Part shown: positions 8,333 to 16,766 of the stretch, one piece after another
Layout: every line of letters starts with the position of its first letter
Numbering within the stretch: position 1 is the first letter of the stretch
Assembly (NCBI GenBank): GCA_946479285.1
Contig: CAMLFH010000007.1
Span: 165,203-229,202, forward strand
Length of the DNA stretch: 64,000 nucleotides
Origin: an uncultured Flavobacteriales bacterium
GTDB lineage: Bacteria > Bacteroidota > Bacteroidia > Flavobacteriales > Crocinitomicaceae
Direction of reading: 5' to 3'
Notes under the pieces: model-generated
Database searches by the model: none
Told to the model about the DNA's origin: nothing
The model's input: only the letters and a program-made list of their open reading frames with translations
Position numbers and translations under genes: made by a program

Positions 8333-8359
8333 CATTCTTTTGATTATATTAGCAATACG

Positions 8360-9226
8360 ATGGCAGGATACAAGATACGGGATTTGGAAATCCTTTCCGG
8401 AATCAAAGCGCACACCATTCGTATGTGGGAAAAAAGGTATGGGCTGCTTAACCCGAAACGAACCGATACGCAGATCAGGACTTATTCCGATGAAGAATTG
8501 CTCTTGCTGCTGAACGTTTCATTACTTTATAAGAACGGGCACAAAATTTCGCACATCGCTCAAATGAATCAGGAGGAATTAATTGAAATCTCCAAATCGA
8601 TTCAGGAAAGTGGATTTGAAAATTCCGCTGCTGAACAATTGATTGTTTCTGTTTTGCAGTTGGATGAGCGTTTGTTTCAACAGATCTTCAAAGAACTTAT
8701 TGAAAAAAACAGCTTGTCAGTGCTTTTCACAGATCTGATCATTCCTTTTCTACAACGAATCGGAATTATGTGGGTGGTTGGAACAATTACTCCGGCGCAG
8801 GAACATTTTATTTCTAACCTGATCCGTCAGAAAATCATTGCTGCAATTGATGCCTTGCCCATTCCTGATTCTTCTCAAAAAAAGATCATTCTTTACCTTC
8901 CGGAACACGAATGGCACGAAATCAGTTTGTTAGTCTATCAGTATCATTTAAGATATAAAGGCTTCAACAGCATTTACCTCGGACAAGCTCTTCCTTTCGA
9001 TTCATTGCTAAAAACAATTCGCCTGCTAAAACCGCATGCAATTGTTTCATCCTGGCTTACCGCTGTTGATCAGCAGCAGATCCTGTCGCATTTCCTTGAA
9101 TTGCAAAACGAAACAAATCAAATCAAAATTGCTGCAGGCGGCTATCAAATCGATCAGTTAAAGAACCAATTGCCAGAACAGATAAAACGCATTCAATCGC
9201 TTCAAGAATTAGAAAAATTAATATGA
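8360..9226 (+). CDS. MerR-family regulator with cobalamin-binding domain (CarH/LitR-like)
   Basis: A 288-residue protein with three parts. Residues 1-70 are a MerR winged helix (YKIRDLEILSGIKAHTIRMWEKRYGLL). Residues 90-165 are a helical bundle carrying the W-x9-EH motif of CarH photosensors (Trp-138, Glu-148, His-149). Residues 172-288 are a B12-binding Rossmann fold with the axial-ligand region E182-H-E-W-H186-E-I-S189, in which the usual Gly of ExxxHxxG is Ser. CarH proteins bind adenosylcobalamin, repress carotenoid genes in the dark and release DNA in light. The crtI-crtB-photolyase neighbourhood supports that role; light response here is inference. Confidence 0.88.
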   Translation: MAGYKIRDLEILSGIKAHTIRMWEKRYGLLNPKRTDTQIRTYSDEELLLLLNVSLLYKNGHKISHIAQMNQEELIEISKSIQESGFENSAAEQLIVSVLQLDERLFQQIFKELIEKNSLSVLFTDLIIPFLQRIGIMWVVGTITPAQEHFISNLIRQKIIAAIDALPIPDSSQKKIILYLPEHEWHEISLLVYQYHLRYKGFNSIYLGQALPFDSLLKTIRLLKPHAIVSSWLTAVDQQQILSHFLELQNETNQIKIAAGGYQIDQLKNQLPEQIKRIQSLQELEKLI

Positions 9227-9257
9227 CCTGGCTAAAATTGGTTGGTCCTAATCATTT

Positions 9258-9346
9258 TTGTTTAAGCTTTTCTTATATTTGTTAAACAATAGTTTCAATG
9301 TTCAGATGAAATAAAATTGTACTTTCAGCAACGTAAGTGTTTAAGT
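9258..9346 (+). promoter_or_regulatory. crtI promoter region with repeated TGTTTAA motifs
   Basis: A -7 box TATATTTG at 9274-9281 runs directly into TTGTTAAACAA (9279-9289), an 11-bp palindrome. Related half-sites TTGTTTAAG (near 9259) and GTGTTTAAG (near 9338) lie on either side. An operator overlapping the -7 box would let the adjacent MerR-type regulator block crtI transcription; this is inference. Confidence 0.4.
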
Positions 9347-9375
9347 TGCTGTTTATGAATTGCTAAAAGAAGTCC

Positions 9376-10857
9376 ATGCCCGGAAAGAAAATTGTCATTA
9401 TTGGTTCAGGTATTTCAAGTTTGTCCTGCGCGTCTTTTCTTGCAAAGGAAGGACATGAAGTAATTATTCTGGAACAAAACGACAGCATTGGCGGAAGAGC
9501 ACGGCAATTTAAAACAGGCAATGGATTCACTTTCGACATGGGACCAAGTTGGTATTGGATGCCGGACATTTTTGAGAATTTCTACCAGCAGTTTGGCCAC
9601 ACAACTTCTGATTTTTACGAATTAGTCAGGCTAGATCCGTCTTACCAGGTTATCTGGGATAAAAATGATGTAGATCTGATTCCTGCATCACTTCCCGAAC
9701 TGGAAGCTTATTTTGAACGTCTGGAACCGGGAAGCAGTATCAAACTCAACCAATTTTTGGCTGATGCTGAGAAGAAGTACGAAATCGGCATGAAAGACCT
9801 GGTTTACAAACCCAGTTTGAAATTTACCGAATTTGCAGACACAAGAATCCTGGGTGGATTATTCAAAATGCATCTATTTACGTCGTTTGCATCCTTTATC
9901 CGGAAATATTTCAGGCATCCAAAGATCATTTCGCTGCTGGAATTTCCAATTCTATTTCTTGGGGCAACTCCGAAAGATACACCGGCGCTTTATTCCCTGA
10001 TGAATTATGCAGATATTCAATTGGGAACCTGGTATCCGATGGGTGGAATGTTTGAATTTGTAAAAGCTTTTGAACAAATTGCATTGGAACAAGGAGTTTT
10101 ATTCTCCTTAAACAACAAAGTTCTCAGCTTCAATACTTCTGACGGAAAAGTAACTTCAGTTAGCACTTCCGAAGGAGAGATTACGTGTGATTATGTCATT
10201 TCAGGAGCAGATTACCACCACACAGAAAAATTACTGAAAGACAAAGCCAACTACAGTTCATCTTATTGGGAAAAGAGAACCATGGCTCCCTCCTGTTTGT
10301 TGTTTTATGTTGGCCTCGACTGCAAAGTACCGAACCTGGAACATCACAATTTGTTCTTTGATGAAGATTTTAATACACATGCGGCTGAAATTTACAAGAA
10401 CCCGGAATGGCCGAGCAAACCACTTTTTTATGCCAGCTGTCCTTCAAAAACAGATCCTTCCGTTGCCCCTGAAAACGGTGAAAACCTATTTCTCCTGATT
10501 CCGATTGCACCCAACCTGGAAGATTCCGACCAAAAAAGAGAAAAATACTTCGAGATACTCAAAAACAGGCTGATTGAAAAAATCGGCTTCGACATCAATC
10601 CGCATATTATTTTCAAGCGTAGTTACTGCATCACTGATTTTCAGAAAGATTACAATGCATTCAAAGGAAATGCCTACGGATTGGCAAATACACTCAGGCA
10701 AACTGCTTTATTGAAGCCCCGCATTAAGAACAAACATTTATCAAATTTGTTCTACACCGGACAATTGACGGTTCCGGGACCTGGCGTTCCACCCTCAATA
10801 GTTTCCGGAGAAGTGGTCGCGAAACATGTGATCAAACGAATTAAAAAAACGAACTAA
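9376..10857 (+). CDS. crtI: Phytoene desaturase (CrtI type)
   Basis: CrtI desaturates phytoene stepwise, normally to lycopene, in C30/C40 carotenoid synthesis. The FAD-binding dinucleotide fold is at the start (KKIVIIGSGISSLSCASFLAKEGHEVIILE), followed by SIGGRARQFKTGNGFTFDMGPSWYWMP. The C-terminal CrtI signature is NLFYTGQLTVPGPGVPPSIVSGEVVAKHV. Its length of 493 residues is typical. It sits 10 bp before crtB in one operon and behind the CarH-like regulator. Cyclase and hydroxylase genes are absent from this window, so the final pigment cannot be named. Confidence 0.96.
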   Translation: MPGKKIVIIGSGISSLSCASFLAKEGHEVIILEQNDSIGGRARQFKTGNGFTFDMGPSWYWMPDIFENFYQQFGHTTSDFYELVRLDPSYQVIWDKNDVDLIPASLPELEAYFERLEPGSSIKLNQFLADAEKKYEIGMKDLVYKPSLKFTEFADTRILGGLFKMHLFTSFASFIRKYFRHPKIISLLEFPILFLGATPKDTPALYSLMNYADIQLGTWYPMGGMFEFVKAFEQIALEQGVLFSLNNKVLSFNTSDGKVTSVSTSEGEITCDYVISGADYHHTEKLLKDKANYSSSYWEKRTMAPSCLLFYVGLDCKVPNLEHHNLFFDEDFNTHAAEIYKNPEWPSKPLFYASCPSKTDPSVAPENGENLFLLIPIAPNLEDSDQKREKYFEILKNRLIEKIGFDINPHIIFKRSYCITDFQKDYNAFKGNAYGLANTLRQTALLKPRIKNKHLSNLFYTGQLTVPGPGVPPSIVSGEVVAKHVIKRIKKTN

Positions 10858-10867
10858 GAGCCCTGCT

Positions 10868-11704
10868 ATGAAACAATTATTCGACACAACATGCCTCGAA
10901 ATGAGCGCTTTGACAACCAAACGGTACAGCACTTCATTTTCATTAGGAGTTCGTTTTTTAAGTACAGATTTGCAAGCCCCTATTTATGCCATTTATGGCT
11001 TTGTGCGCTTTGCAGATGAAATTGTAGACTCGTTTCACACCTATGAAAAAGAAGAATTGCTTCAGGAATTCAAAGCTGAGACCTACAAGGCGATTGAACG
11101 TGGAATTTCTCTGAATCCGATCCTGAATAGTTTTCAGTGGGCTGTAAATACCTACAAAATTGACCTGGAACTTATTGAGACTTTCCTGAAATCAATGGAA
11201 ATGGACCTCGAGACTACGCAATATGAGCAAACGGTTTACGAGCAATATATTTTAGGATCTGCAGAAGTAGTTGGGCTAATGTGCCTGAAAGTATTTGTGA
11301 GAGGAAACCAGGAAAGCTATTTGAATTTGAAAGATGCTGCCATGAAGCTTGGAGCAGCGTTCCAAAAGATCAACTTTTTGCGCGACCTGAATGCGGATTA
11401 CTATCAATTGGGGCGAACCTATTTCCCTGAAATGAATTTTGATAAGTTCGATCAGCCCATGAAGGCAAAAATTGAACAGGAAATCGAATTGGATTTTAAA
11501 GCCGGATACGAAGGGATCAAAAAACTTCCGAAAGATGCACGTTTCGGAGTTTACATGGCATATCGTTATTATATCAAATTATTCCACAAGATTCGAAAAA
11601 CAGACGCACAGATTATTTTGGGGCAGCGCATCCGGATTCCTGACAATAAAAAGTACCGTTTGCTATTTACTTCTTATCTTCGCCATAACTTGAATTTATT
11701 ATAG
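10868..11704 (+). CDS. crtB: Phytoene synthase (CrtB type)
   Basis: CrtB joins two geranylgeranyl diphosphates head to head to make phytoene. The 278-residue protein has both Asp-rich motifs: YGFVRFADEIVDSF near residues 39-52 and NFLRDLNADYYQLGRTYFP near 173-190, which bind the Mg-diphosphate. The segment LMCLKVFV fits the usual squalene/phytoene synthase core. The gene follows crtI by 10 bp and is followed after 41 bp by the pterin synthase gene, so all may be co-transcribed. Confidence 0.95.
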   Translation: MKQLFDTTCLEMSALTTKRYSTSFSLGVRFLSTDLQAPIYAIYGFVRFADEIVDSFHTYEKEELLQEFKAETYKAIERGISLNPILNSFQWAVNTYKIDLELIETFLKSMEMDLETTQYEQTVYEQYILGSAEVVGLMCLKVFVRGNQESYLNLKDAAMKLGAAFQKINFLRDLNADYYQLGRTYFPEMNFDKFDQPMKAKIEQEIELDFKAGYEGIKKLPKDARFGVYMAYRYYIKLFHKIRKTDAQIILGQRIRIPDNKKYRLLFTSYLRHNLNLL

Positions 11705-11745
11705 ATTCCGGTTACAAAAAAACAACTAGAAGAAATCCTTTTCCC

Positions 11746-12150
11746 ATGAAGATCTTTCGTGTAGAACAATTCAACGCAGCACATCGTTTATTCAATCCAA
11801 AATGGGACGATGAAACCAATGACCGCGTTTTCGGAAAATGCAACAATCCAAACTTCCACGGTCACAATTACAAACTGGAAGTGGAACTGGACGGACCAAT
11901 CAATCCGGACACAGGATATGTTTTGGACATGAAAAAGCTCTCCGACATCATGAAACAGGAAATCCTGGAGCGTTTTGATCATCGGAATTTAAACCTGGAC
12001 TGCCCGGAATTCACTGATTTGATTCCTTCAGCAGAAAATATTGCCCTGGTTTGCTGGAATATCTTGCGCGACAAATTACCTGCGGAATTGAAATTAAAAG
12101 TTCGCCTTTGGGAAACTCCAAAAAACGGAGTTGAATACGATGGAAACTAA
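11746..12150 (+). CDS. 6-pyruvoyl-tetrahydropterin synthase / 6-carboxytetrahydropterin synthase family (QueD-like)
   Basis: A 134-residue member of the PTPS/QueD family, which acts on 7,8-dihydroneopterin triphosphate. Zinc ligands are His-13 (AAHRLF), His-38 and His-40 (NPNFHGHNY). The probable catalytic set is Cys-32, Asp-78 and His-79 (FDHRNLNLD), with the pterin-anchoring Glu-123 in LWETPKNGVEY. The Cys-to-HGH spacing resembles eukaryote-type PTPS as much as QueD, so the product is uncertain. In the crt-photolyase cluster it might supply a pterin cofactor rather than queuosine; that is inference. Confidence 0.88.
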   Translation: MKIFRVEQFNAAHRLFNPKWDDETNDRVFGKCNNPNFHGHNYKLEVELDGPINPDTGYVLDMKKLSDIMKQEILERFDHRNLNLDCPEFTDLIPSAENIALVCWNILRDKLPAELKLKVRLWETPKNGVEYDGN

Positions 12151-12183
12151 AAGTTTAACTATTTTTACTCAAGATAATTAAAC

Positions 12184-12504
12184 ATGAGAGCTCTTTCAGC
12201 AATAGGTTTTGTAATTAGTGTGATTGGCCTGCTTTTGGTTTGCTACAACCAATTTGCGATTATTCCGTTCCTAACAGACTTGAGCAGCAATCCGGATATC
12301 AAAGATAACGAATACACACAGTTACTCCGATTCAGCTACGAAAATCAATTATTTTCTCTGAGCATGCTCAGCATCATTATTGGTGTTTTCTCCGTGCTGT
12401 TTTGCTCCATCGTTTATCTGAAGAAGCGTACACGAATGACCTTAATCGGGACCGTTATTGGTTTTTTTGTGGCTGTGATGGGAATTATACATTCCTGGTA
12501 TTAA
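12184..12504 (+). CDS. Small three-helix membrane protein, unknown
   Basis: A 106-residue protein with three predicted transmembrane segments: residues 4-26 (IGFVISVIGLLLVCY), 55-78 (LSMLSIIIGVFSVLFCSIVYL) and 83-104 (LIGTVIGFFVAVMGIIHSW). A soluble loop at 27-54 carries acidic residues (SSNPDIKDNEY). I do not recognise the family. It lies 33 bp after the pterin synthase gene in the same direction, so it is probably in the light-cluster transcript. Confidence 0.7.
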   Translation: MRALSAIGFVISVIGLLLVCYNQFAIIPFLTDLSSNPDIKDNEYTQLLRFSYENQLFSLSMLSIIIGVFSVLFCSIVYLKKRTRMTLIGTVIGFFVAVMGIIHSWY

Positions 12505-12601
12505 GCAAGTTCAATCAGTTGAAAAGGTTCAAAAGTTTAAACCTAAAATCAGCTGTTTAAATTCAAATTTGAACTCTTTGAACTCTTTGAACTCTTTGAA
12601 C
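12505..12601 (+). repeat. Composite GTTCAA / TTGAAC repeat, locus A
   Basis: The left part (12508-12545) has several GTTCAA-like words. The right part (12568-12601) is 3.8 copies of the 9-mer TTTGAACTC. Left and right words are complementary, so the RNA can fold into alternative hairpins. The repeat ends 13 bp before the photolyase start. Confidence 0.75.
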
Positions 12602-12613
12602 ATTTAATTATCC

Positions 12614-13918
12614 ATGGAAAATTTGACCTTATTCTGGCACCGAAGAGATTTGAGAATCCATGATAATTCCGGCCTTTTCAAAGCTTTAAAACAAAGCAAA
12701 AACGTTCAGCCGATTTTCATTTTCGACACACAGATATTAAGCCTGCTTCCCGAAAACGATCAACGCGTTCTATTCATTTACCAAACAATAGAAGAACTAA
12801 GGGACGCTTATAAAAAACTGGGAGCTTCTTTGTGGGTTTTCCACGGAAATCCTGCCCAACTGATTCCGGAATTGATTAAAAAGCACCACGTTCGCCAGGT
12901 GTTTTGCAATCGGGATTATGAACCGAATGCTATTCAACGCGATAAATTCATTCACGAAGCACTTCAAAAGCTGGATTGTTCTTTTTCAGGATCGAAAGAT
13001 CAGGTCATTTTTGAAAAAGACGAAGTGGTAAAACCCGATGGGAATCCGTATCATGTTTTCACTCCGTATATGAAACGCTGGAAGGAAACATTGAATGAAT
13101 TTTATCTAAAAGCATATCCGGTAGAAAAATACGCTTCTAACCTGAATCAGGGAACCGAATTTTCAATGCCAGGTCTTTCAGATTTAGGTTTCAGCGACAA
13201 GCAAATGCAGGATTTTCCTTCTCTTACCATCCCAACAAAGATTATTCAGAACTATCACAACACACGTGATATTCCCTCTGTTGAAGGAACTTCGCGCTTA
13301 AGTCTTCATCTGCGATTTGGAACGATTTCCATTCGGGAATTGGTAAAGAAAGCCATGAAAACCAACGAAAAATATTTCAATGAATTGATTTGGCGGGATT
13401 TTTACCAAATGATCCTGTATTGGTATCCCAAAAGTGTCAATCACGCATTCAAATCCGAATACGACCGCATAGAATGGGAATTTAATGAAAAGCAGTTCCA
13501 AGCGTGGTGCGAAGGTAAAACCGGTTACCCACTAGTTGATGCAGGAATGCGCGAGTTAAACGAAACAGGTCACATGCACAATCGCGTTCGAATGGTTGTT
13601 GCAAGTTTCTTATGCAAGCACCTGCTCCACGACTGGCGTTTGGGCGAACGTTATTTTGCAGAAAAATTATTGGATTTTGAACTAGCGAGTAATGTGGGCG
13701 GCTGGCAATGGGCAGCAGGTTCAGGTGTCGATGCCGCACCTTACTTCCGTATCTTTAACCCTACAAGTCAGCAGGAAAGATTCGATCCCAAGTTTGAATA
13801 CATCAAAAGATGGGTCCCTGAATTTGGAACAGCTGAATATCCGGAGCCAATTGTGGAACACAAATGGGCGCGTGAACGGATTTTGGAACGATACAAAAAG
13901 GCGTTGAACACCAAGTAA
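12614..13918 (+). CDS. phrB: Deoxyribodipyrimidine photolyase
   Basis: A 434-residue photolyase/cryptochrome family flavoprotein that splits UV-induced pyrimidine dimers using blue light. The N-terminal antenna domain starts LFWHRRDLRIHDNSGLFKAL. The C-terminal FAD domain has LRFGTISIRELV, the FAD-binding block GKTGYPLVDAGMRELNETGHMHNRVRM, and GGWQWAAGSGVDAAPYFRIFNP with the electron-transfer Trp region. These fit class I CPD photolyases; a cryptochrome role cannot be excluded. It shares direction and likely light control with the crt genes. It converges with the next gene with only 2 bp between stop codons and no visible terminator. Confidence 0.95.
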   Translation: MENLTLFWHRRDLRIHDNSGLFKALKQSKNVQPIFIFDTQILSLLPENDQRVLFIYQTIEELRDAYKKLGASLWVFHGNPAQLIPELIKKHHVRQVFCNRDYEPNAIQRDKFIHEALQKLDCSFSGSKDQVIFEKDEVVKPDGNPYHVFTPYMKRWKETLNEFYLKAYPVEKYASNLNQGTEFSMPGLSDLGFSDKQMQDFPSLTIPTKIIQNYHNTRDIPSVEGTSRLSLHLRFGTISIRELVKKAMKTNEKYFNELIWRDFYQMILYWYPKSVNHAFKSEYDRIEWEFNEKQFQAWCEGKTGYPLVDAGMRELNETGHMHNRVRMVVASFLCKHLLHDWRLGERYFAEKLLDFELASNVGGWQWAAGSGVDAAPYFRIFNPTSQQERFDPKFEYIKRWVPEFGTAEYPEPIVEHKWARERILERYKKALNTK

Positions 13919-13920
13919 AT

Positions 13921-14343
13921 TTATGCTTTAAATCTTTCCCGCAAAATCTGCCAATTAAAGACAAGAAATCCACTCGGACCAAAACAAATTAGAAAAACCA
14001 GGAAGTCTTCTTTTTGAATCGCCAATTTCCAATAGATAAGGCCTAAAACGACCGTAAAAATTACAATCGAAATATTTACCAGCAAAATCTTGCTTATACC
14101 AACCTGAGAGTCAATTAACCGCAAGAGCAAAAACAACGGCAGAAATGCGATAAAAGCTATTAAAAAAACAATGATTGAAAGTGTAATCGTATCACTGACA
14201 GTGATTTGTAACCCGGGTATGGAATTTATAACTACAACATTGTACACGGCAAAAAGAACGGAACTTAATACAATAAAAAAAAGATAATGCAGCAAGGTAC
14301 TTTTCATCCCTGATTGTCTAATGCTACTGGCGTCTGAGTTCAC
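13921..14343 (-). CDS. Four-helix membrane protein, unknown
   Basis: A 140-residue protein with four hydrophobic segments: about 18-38 (YLFFIVLSSVLFAVYNVVVI), 49-71 (ITLSIIVFLIAFIAFLPLFLLL), 79-100 and 108-128. No motif that I recognise. Its start overlaps the end of the upstream gene by 20 bp, suggesting translational coupling with that secreted protein. Confidence 0.65.
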   Translation of the reverse strand: MNSDASSIRQSGMKSTLLHYLFFIVLSSVLFAVYNVVVINSIPGLQITVSDTITLSIIVFLIAFIAFLPLFLLLRLIDSQVGISKILLVNISIVIFTVVLGLIYWKLAIQKEDFLVFLICFGPSGFLVFNWQILRERFKA

Positions 14344-14956
14344 CCGACCTCCATTTCTGCAGGAAGGTTGCCCAGGCGAATGGATTCAGCAAGTTATTTA
14401 CAGGGGATTGCCCCATGGTGTACAAACGCGTATTATTCTGGTTCACCACATTCCCGAAAGCAAGGGACGCATCACTTGGAACCAATGAAGCAATTTGCGC
14501 CAAAGACTGACCTGATAATTCTTTCTGAGCTCTCAGCATCGCATCATCATAAGGATTCATTTCTACAAATGCGCGGGCAAATGCTTCTTTGGAAGGCCAT
14601 GGATAGACAACCACTTCCGTCAATTGAAATGTATCAATCGTCATCATATGAATAATGGAATAACGGTTTTCACTCAACGTATCCGGAACGATGTAAGAAG
14701 ATGGTTTGTGCCCGTAATAACGGAACATAATTGTATCACCCGGGTGAACTACCAAAGAAAAGAACCCATAAAGATCTGCTATCGTTCCTCTGCGAATCGT
14801 TTTATTATAAACTCCTGCATAAGGCATTTCCTGTAAGCTGTCTGAAGAAACGACAACCCCGGATAATTGAATCAAGCGCCCATCCTTCTGAGAATTTGCG
14901 TTCAGCGAAATGGCACAAACCATTGCTATAAGTCCGTATTTCAACCAATTATTCAT
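14324..14956 (-). CDS. Secreted protein with carboxypeptidase-regulatory-like domain
   Basis: A 210-residue protein with a signal peptide (YGLIAMVCAISLNANSQ). Residues 28-110 look like a CarboxypepD_reg-like beta-sandwich (LSGVVVSSDSLQEMPYAGVYN...GTIADLYGFFSLVVHPGDTIMFRYYGHKP), the domain that caps many TonB-dependent receptors in this phylum; here it stands alone. The C-terminal half (FARAFVEMNPYDDAMLRAQKEL, LLNPFAWATFLQKWR) has no barrel. It may be a surface or periplasmic adaptor. It overlaps the downstream membrane-protein gene. Confidence 0.75.
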   Translation of the reverse strand: MNNWLKYGLIAMVCAISLNANSQKDGRLIQLSGVVVSSDSLQEMPYAGVYNKTIRRGTIADLYGFFSLVVHPGDTIMFRYYGHKPSSYIVPDTLSENRYSIIHMMTIDTFQLTEVVVYPWPSKEAFARAFVEMNPYDDAMLRAQKELSGQSLAQIASLVPSDASLAFGNVVNQNNTRLYTMGQSPVNNLLNPFAWATFLQKWRSGELRRQ

Positions 14957-15084
14957 ACTACAAGAATAAGGAATTTTCGATAATGATCGAAGCCTTTCTG
15001 CCCCTTTAACATTAATTATAAGCTGAAAGGCGAAAAGTTAACAGAAACTTTAACTAAACCGATTTGTTTGTGAATGAAAATAAT

Positions 15085-15092
15085 TACTTTTG
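15085..15092 (+). promoter_or_regulatory. Predicted -7 box of guaB
   Basis: TACTTTTG matches TAnnTTTG and ends 30 bp before the ATG at 15123. It overlaps a possible upstream TTG start at 15090, which argues for the ATG as the true start. Confidence 0.6.
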
Positions 15093-15122
15093 CGAGAATT
15101 TATTTCAAAAATAGGTTCACAC

Positions 15123-16595
15123 ATGGCATTGTCCAATCTTAATTCAGTTAGAGAAGGTCTCACATACGACGACGTACTCTTAGTCCCCGCATTTTCACAG
15201 GTTTTACCACGCGACGTACAATTAAAAAGTAAAATCACCCGCAACATCGAGGTTAACACTCCAATCGTTTCCGCTGCAATGGATACGGTTACGGAAGCAA
15301 GTTTAGCAATTGCTCTTGCTCAGCACGGAGGAATTGGTGTAATTCACAAAAACATGACCATTGCCGATCAGGCATTACAAGTAAGAAAAGTGAAACGTTC
15401 TGAAAGTGGAATGATCCTGGATCCGGTTACTCTTTCCGAACACGCAGTGGTAAGTGATGCATTAAACCTGATGGCAGAATTCAAGATTGGTGGTATTCCG
15501 GTTATTGATGAAAACAGAAAATTAAAAGGAATAATTACCAATCGCGATTTGCGTTTTGAGAAGAACCATGCAAGGCCAGTTCGCGAAATCATGACTACAG
15601 ACAACCTGATCACCACAAAAGATGGGACAAGTCTTTCTGAAGCAGAAGAAATATTACAAGAAAAGAAAATTGAAAAACTACCTGTTGTTGATGCAAACAA
15701 TACTTTAATCGGATTGATCACATACAGGGATATCATTAAAGTAAAAACACATCCGAATTCCTGCAAAGACCAGTACGGAAGATTGCGTGTTGCGGCTGCG
15801 GTCGGTGTTACACAAGATACTATTGAACGCGTTCAGGCATTGGTTGAGGCCGGAGTAGATGCGATCGTTATCGACACTGCACACGGACACACAGAAGGAG
15901 TTGTTATCAAACTAAAAGAAGTAAAAGCGCAATTCCCAAAACTGGATGTCATTGTAGGAAATATTGCTACTGCTGCTGCTGCTAAATATTTGGTAGAGGC
16001 CGGTGCTGATGCCGTAAAAGTAGGAATTGGCCCAGGCTCTATTTGTACAACACGTATCATTGCAGGAGTTGGAGTTCCACAGTTGACAGCAGTTAATGAT
16101 GTTGCTTTGGCACTGGAAGGAACAGGAGTTCCGGTAATTGCTGACGGAGGAATCCGCTACACGGGAGATATTGTAAAAGCAATTGCTGCCGGTGCAGACG
16201 TTGTGATGATCGGTTCCATGTTTGCAGGAGTTGAAGAATCTCCGGGCGAAACAATCATTTACGAAGGAAGAAAATTCAAATCTTACCGAGGGATGGGATC
16301 TTTGGAAGCGATGCAAAAAGGGTCAAAAGACCGTTATTTCCAGGATGCAGAAGACGACATTAAAAAACTGGTTCCGGAAGGAATTTCAGGACGAGTTCCC
16401 TACAAAGGAAACTTGTTCGAAGTGGTTTACCAGATCGTTGGTGGTTTGAGAGCCGGAATGGGTTATTGCGGAGCAGGTTCTATCGACAAACTAAAAGGCG
16501 CAGAATTCGTTCGAATTACTTCTGCAGGAATGCGTGAATCGCATCCGCACGATGTAACGATCACACGGGAAGCTCCGAATTACAGTTTAAAATAA
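15123..16595 (+). CDS. guaB: Inosine-5'-monophosphate dehydrogenase
   Basis: GuaB oxidises IMP to XMP with NAD, the committed step to guanine nucleotides. The 490-residue protein has the TIM-barrel entry [17 protein letters not shown] and [14 protein letters not shown], two CBS domains in the insert at about 95-215 ([20 protein letters not shown] and [20 protein letters not shown]), and the catalytic loop [11 protein letters not shown] with Cys-308. The flap region has [11 protein letters not shown] and RVPYKG. The start at 15123 ([13 protein letters not shown]) is preferred because the promoter box overlaps the longer frame. A REP-like hairpin follows the gene. Confidence 0.97.
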   Translation: MALSNLNSVREGLTYDDVLLVPAFSQVLPRDVQLKSKITRNIEVNTPIVSAAMDTVTEASLAIALAQHGGIGVIHKNMTIADQALQVRKVKRSESGMILDPVTLSEHAVVSDALNLMAEFKIGGIPVIDENRKLKGIITNRDLRFEKNHARPVREIMTTDNLITTKDGTSLSEAEEILQEKKIEKLPVVDANNTLIGLITYRDIIKVKTHPNSCKDQYGRLRVAAAVGVTQDTIERVQALVEAGVDAIVIDTAHGHTEGVVIKLKEVKAQFPKLDVIVGNIATAAAAKYLVEAGADAVKVGIGPGSICTTRIIAGVGVPQLTAVNDVALALEGTGVPVIADGGIRYTGDIVKAIAAGADVVMIGSMFAGVEESPGETIIYEGRKFKSYRGMGSLEAMQKGSKDRYFQDAEDDIKKLVPEGISGRVPYKGNLFEVVYQIVGGLRAGMGYCGAGSIDKLKGAEFVRITSAGMRESHPHDVTITREAPNYSLK

Positions 16596-16618
16596 TTAGC
16601 CGGAAAATAATTTATTTA

Positions 16619-16650
16619 TAGTAGGGGTGCGATTAATCGCACCCCTACTA
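16619..16650. repeat. REP-like palindrome, copy c (perfect)
   Basis: The perfect 32-bp inverted repeat has the arm TAGTAGGGGTGCGATT and its reverse complement, with a GTAG head on both strands. It is 23 bp past the guaB stop and may also act as a terminator. Confidence 0.85.
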
Positions 16651-16727
16651 TGTTTATGACCGTACAATATATTCCTTAATTTTTTCTTAAATCATTCGAT
16701 TTTAGGTTCAAACCCAAAACAATGTGT

Positions 16728-16735
16728 TATTTTTG
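16728..16735 (+). promoter_or_regulatory. Predicted -7 box of the PpiC gene
   Basis: TATTTTTG matches TAnnTTTG and ends 31 bp before the ATG at 16767. Confidence 0.6.
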
Positions 16736-16766
16736 GCGTTCTTGGTTTGAATAAAGTAATCTATAC

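Noticed and set aside
15912..16316. 134-residue Ser/Asn/Cys-rich frame opposite guaB
   Set aside because: It is antisense to the guaB catalytic region, and its low-complexity composition mirrors the guaB codons.
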